Source: Glaciibacter superstes DSM 21135
GTDB lineage: Bacteria > Actinomycetota > Actinomycetes > Actinomycetales > Microbacteriaceae
Length of the DNA: 64,000 nt
NCBI RefSeq assembly: GCF_000421145.1
Contig: NZ_ATWH01000001.1
Location: 310,001-374,000, forward strand
Direction of reading: 5' to 3'
Shown here: piece by piece, positions 61,726-64,000 of the stretch
Layout: the number at the start of each line of letters is the position of its first letter
Position numbering within the stretch: position 1 is the stretch's first letter
The notes under the pieces: model-generated
Told to the model about the DNA's origin: nothing
Databases searched by the model: none
The model's input: only the letters and a program-made list of their open reading frames with translations
Made by a program: the position numbers and the translations under genes

Positions 61726-62946
61726 CTACTCGTCCCAGACTCCCGGCTCGTGCGGCAGCGCGTCCGGATCGACGAGGCTGCGGTAGACCGCTTCTTCCCG
61801 AAAGGGGAACTCCTGCTCGATGGCCGGGTCGAGTTCGATACCGAGGCCAGGCGCATCCGTCAGTTGCACCTCGCCAGCTGTAACTGTCACGACGTTTCTC
61901 AACAGTTCCTCTCGCAGCGGATACGCCGGCAACGGCCACTCGACGATCGAACCTGCGCCCGCCACCGCAGCGTGATAGTTCGCGGCGACGCCGACTCCGG
62001 CGCCCCAGCAGTGCACATACGTTGCGACGCCCGCATCGTTCGCGGCATCCATCACCTCGAGCACGGCGCCGAGTCCACCGATCACCGTGGCATCTGGCTG
62101 CACGATGTCGTAATAGCCGCCCCTGATCCGGTCGATCAGTTCCGCCGGCGTGGTGACGATCTCGCCGCCGGCGAGCGGGACATCCGTCAGCTGCCGGAGT
62201 CGTGGCGACTCGGCGATGCGGTCGGGGCCGAGAATCTCCTCGAGAAACTCGGGCGCACGCCCGGAGCCGGCAACGACGGCGCGGATGAACGTGATGACGT
62301 CTTCCGGACGCTGCGACGGAATCGTGAGGTTCTGGGTCATGTCGACGGCCACCTTCATGCCGGCCTCTGTCGCTGCCCGTTGTGTCCAGACGACTTTGTC
62401 GGTCTGGTGGGCGCGGGCCCGGATCTTGAACAGTGGGATACCGAGAAGGCCGACCGCGGCCAACTCCCCGGCCATCGCTGCGGGGCCGGCGGAGTCCCCG
62501 CCGCTCGCGTAAAGAGCAAGGCGCGGCTGGACCGTTGCCGCGGTTGTGACCGCGTCGCCCAGCATCCGCCACACCGGCACCCCGTGCAGCCGCGCTGCAC
62601 AGTCTTGCAGCGCCGTCTCGAGCGCGCCGACCACGTGCCGCGCAGCGCCCTGGCCGCTCCAGTAGCCGGTCGCTGTGTGAACATCGCGAACGATCTCGCC
62701 GATCGACCGCACGTCTCGCCCCAGGAGCACAGGTGCCAGCAACCGGGCGATGCTCGTGAAGACGTGCGGCGCGAACACCGCCAGGTAGCCCTCACCGAGC
62801 CCGACCACCCCGTTCGCGAGCGTCACCTCGACAAAGCCGCTGGTGCGGAGGCCGCTCGGCAGGTGCAGCCGGTTCTCCATGCTGTTCGCCGGGTCGCCGT
62901 ACGGCGCGCTCAGGAGAACGGGTCGAACGCCGACGATCTTCGACAT
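61726..62946 (-). CDS. Enolase-superfamily dehydratase (mandelate racemase/muconate-lactonising type)
   Basis: The 406-residue protein has a capping domain (about 1-125) and a barrel with metal ligands in KVAVDMTQNL, FLEEILGPDR and PLAGGEIVTTP. A lysine lies in PLFKIRARAH and a histidine in YVHCWGAGVG. These suit acid-sugar dehydratases that produce 2-keto-3-deoxy acids, which the neighbouring aldolases could cleave. GGAAGGGG precedes the ATG. It follows the NanA-like gene by 40 bases on the same strand. Confidence 0.87.
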   Translation of the reverse strand: MSKIVGVRPVLLSAPYGDPANSMENRLHLPSGLRTSGFVEVTLANGVVGLGEGYLAVFAPHVFTSIARLLAPVLLGRDVRSIGEIVRDVHTATGYWSGQGAARHVVGALETALQDCAARLHGVPVWRMLGDAVTTAATVQPRLALYASGGDSAGPAAMAGELAAVGLLGIPLFKIRARAHQTDKVVWTQRAATEAGMKVAVDMTQNLTIPSQRPEDVITFIRAVVAGSGRAPEFLEEILGPDRIAESPRLRQLTDVPLAGGEIVTTPAELIDRIRGGYYDIVQPDATVIGGLGAVLEVMDAANDAGVATYVHCWGAGVGVAANYHAAVAGAGSIVEWPLPAYPLREELLRNVVTVTAGEVQLTDAPGLGIELDPAIEQEFPFREEAVYRSLVDPDALPHEPGVWDE

Positions 62947-62986
62947 CCGTTCCCCTTCCCGCCAGTCGGTGAGGTGATCCGGCCTG

Positions 62987-63907
62987 CTAGCCGGCGACCA
63001 CCTCGGTGGCCTCCGCGATGATCGGACGCAGCCGGTCGGCGAGCGCGAGCACTTCTGCCCGGTCTGCGCCCTCCAGTGGCCCCCATGGTAGTCGCGGCCG
63101 CCCGGCATCTGGGCCCAGCTCGTTCATCAGTTCCTTGACGAACCCGAGGCCGCCGTGGCGATCCGCCGAGTATGCGATGTCGCGGAACGGCTTGTGCAGG
63201 GCGAATGCCTCTGCCGGGTTGCCGGCATCGAATGCATTCACCACCCGGTGAGCCACTGGTGCGAGACCGTTGAACAGACTGCCGATAACCGCGTCAGCGC
63301 CGAACGCGAGCGCGGCGGGCAGCAGTTCGTCGCGTCCGAAATAGACGCGAACGGATGCGTCGACGGCGCGCGTCAGGTCGTACTCCATCAGGTCTTCGTC
63401 GGTGAACTTCACTCCGGCGAGTGTGGGGATCTTGCCGACGGCGCTCGCGACGACGTCGCTGGGGCGATGCGTCGAACCGGTCATGCTCGGGATGTGGTAA
63501 TAGCAGAACGGCGTCGACGGCGCGGCGGCCGCCACGTCGGCGAGCCACGACGTGATGCGGTCGATGCTCGGCGTCTGGCCGTAATAGGGGGCGACGGCGG
63601 CGATCAGCTGCGCTCCGCTCTTCTCGGCGTGCGCGGCAAGTGCCTGCGCCTTCGCCAGCTCAGTGTGACCGACCTGCACGCCGAAGCCGAGGGCAGACGG
63701 ACGCACATCCCGCCACTTCTCAACCAGCGCGATGCGCTCGTCGCTGGAGAGCGACGGAAACTCCCCCGTCGTGCCACCGACAAACGCCCCATACACGCCG
63801 GTGGTCGTGAGGTGCTCGGCCTGCGCGCTGACGACATCGAGGTCCAACTCCCCCTGCGGGGTGAAGGGCGTCGGTGTCGCTGCCCAGATTTCCAGCCGTG
63901 AACTCAT
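62987..63907 (-). CDS. N-acetylneuraminate-lyase-like DHDPS-family aldolase
   Basis: This 306-residue aldolase is closer to NanA than to DapA: YGAFVGGTTGEFPSLSSDER, FCYYHIPSMTG and the lysine in AGVKFTDEDLMEYD are the N-acetylneuraminate lyase signature. It opens IWAATPTPFTPQGELDLDVV. AGGAAC precedes ATG 63907. It is co-directional with the enolase-type gene, so a sialic-acid or hexulosonic-acid pathway is possible. The start of the operon lies beyond the window; 63908-64000 shows no gene. Confidence 0.86.
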   Translation of the reverse strand: MSSRLEIWAATPTPFTPQGELDLDVVSAQAEHLTTTGVYGAFVGGTTGEFPSLSSDERIALVEKWRDVRPSALGFGVQVGHTELAKAQALAAHAEKSGAQLIAAVAPYYGQTPSIDRITSWLADVAAAAPSTPFCYYHIPSMTGSTHRPSDVVASAVGKIPTLAGVKFTDEDLMEYDLTRAVDASVRVYFGRDELLPAALAFGADAVIGSLFNGLAPVAHRVVNAFDAGNPAEAFALHKPFRDIAYSADRHGGLGFVKELMNELGPDAGRPRLPWGPLEGADRAEVLALADRLRPIIAEATEVVAG

Positions 63908-64000
63908 GTTCCTTACCTTCCATTGCTCGAGCGAACGAGCTCTCTGTGCGACCCGGATGCTACGGGTCGTCAACTCTTCCGCGTCAGCTCTTCGATGCGC

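Noticed and set aside
61750-63021. Long plus-strand open frame (423 codons) opposite the enolase-family gene
   Set aside because: It is antisense to a well-conserved enzyme, has Arg/His-rich composition typical of shadow frames in GC-rich DNA and no recognisable motif.

Overview
The window is a single stretch of high-GC actinobacterial chromosome. Heavy GC coding, frequent GTG/TTG starts, ATGA gene couplings, several apparently leaderless starts and the very common words GGATGC/GCATCC suggest Microbacteriaceae or a close relative; this is judged from sequence style, not from a search. Most genes read as ordinary chromosome, with one clearly accessory block.

Layout. (1) 1-3821: the end of purD, then purC, a CatE-like dioxygenase and a DUF1801 protein. 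(2) 3900-14886: a two-armed cluster that looks like N-acetylmuramic acid (MurNAc) salvage. The left arm (minus strand) has two ABC sugar permeases, a binding lipoprotein, a PIG-L-type deacetylase and a tandem GNAT protein. The centre has a MurR/RpiR regulator. The right arm (plus strand) has a BadF/BadG-type amino-sugar kinase, the MurQ etherase and a large FAD/Fe-S D-lactate dehydrogenase. MurQ releases D-lactate, so the last gene fits the pathway. The same operator-like sequence lies before both arms. (3) 14960-18853: a TetR regulator divergent from kynA, an amidohydrolase and kynU. This is tryptophan to anthranilate, with an unusual protein in the formamidase position. (4) 18971-23282: purS, purQ, a DUF3817 membrane protein and purL. 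(5) 23429-42431: mixed housekeeping and regulatory genes, including purA with DUF3151, an HD-GYP/LuxR fusion, a miniature MalT-like regulator, and a secreted, probably wall-anchored protein carrying a clear ubiquitin-like domain.

(6) 42921-56155: a glycan-use island of about 13 kb. It lies between an intact tRNA-Arg(ACG) and a decayed copy of that tRNA's 3' half in the same orientation, the usual footprint of tRNA-targeted integration. It carries a ROK regulator, an ABC sugar transporter without its ATPase, a CE7 esterase, GH95, GH36 and a secreted multi-domain GH27. No integrase remains. Just outside its left edge are a HipA fragment and a DUF4239 gene split by an amber codon. (7) 56239-63907: YjbR and MFS genes, a type-B carboxylesterase, and a FadR-regulated cluster with two DHDPS/NAL-family lyases and an enolase-superfamily enzyme.

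Many intergenic regions outside the island hold imperfect palindromes that fall into recurring families (called A-F here). Two of them contain the stop codon of the upstream gene. None were noticed inside the island. No rRNA genes, CRISPR arrays, integrases or intact transposases were seen.
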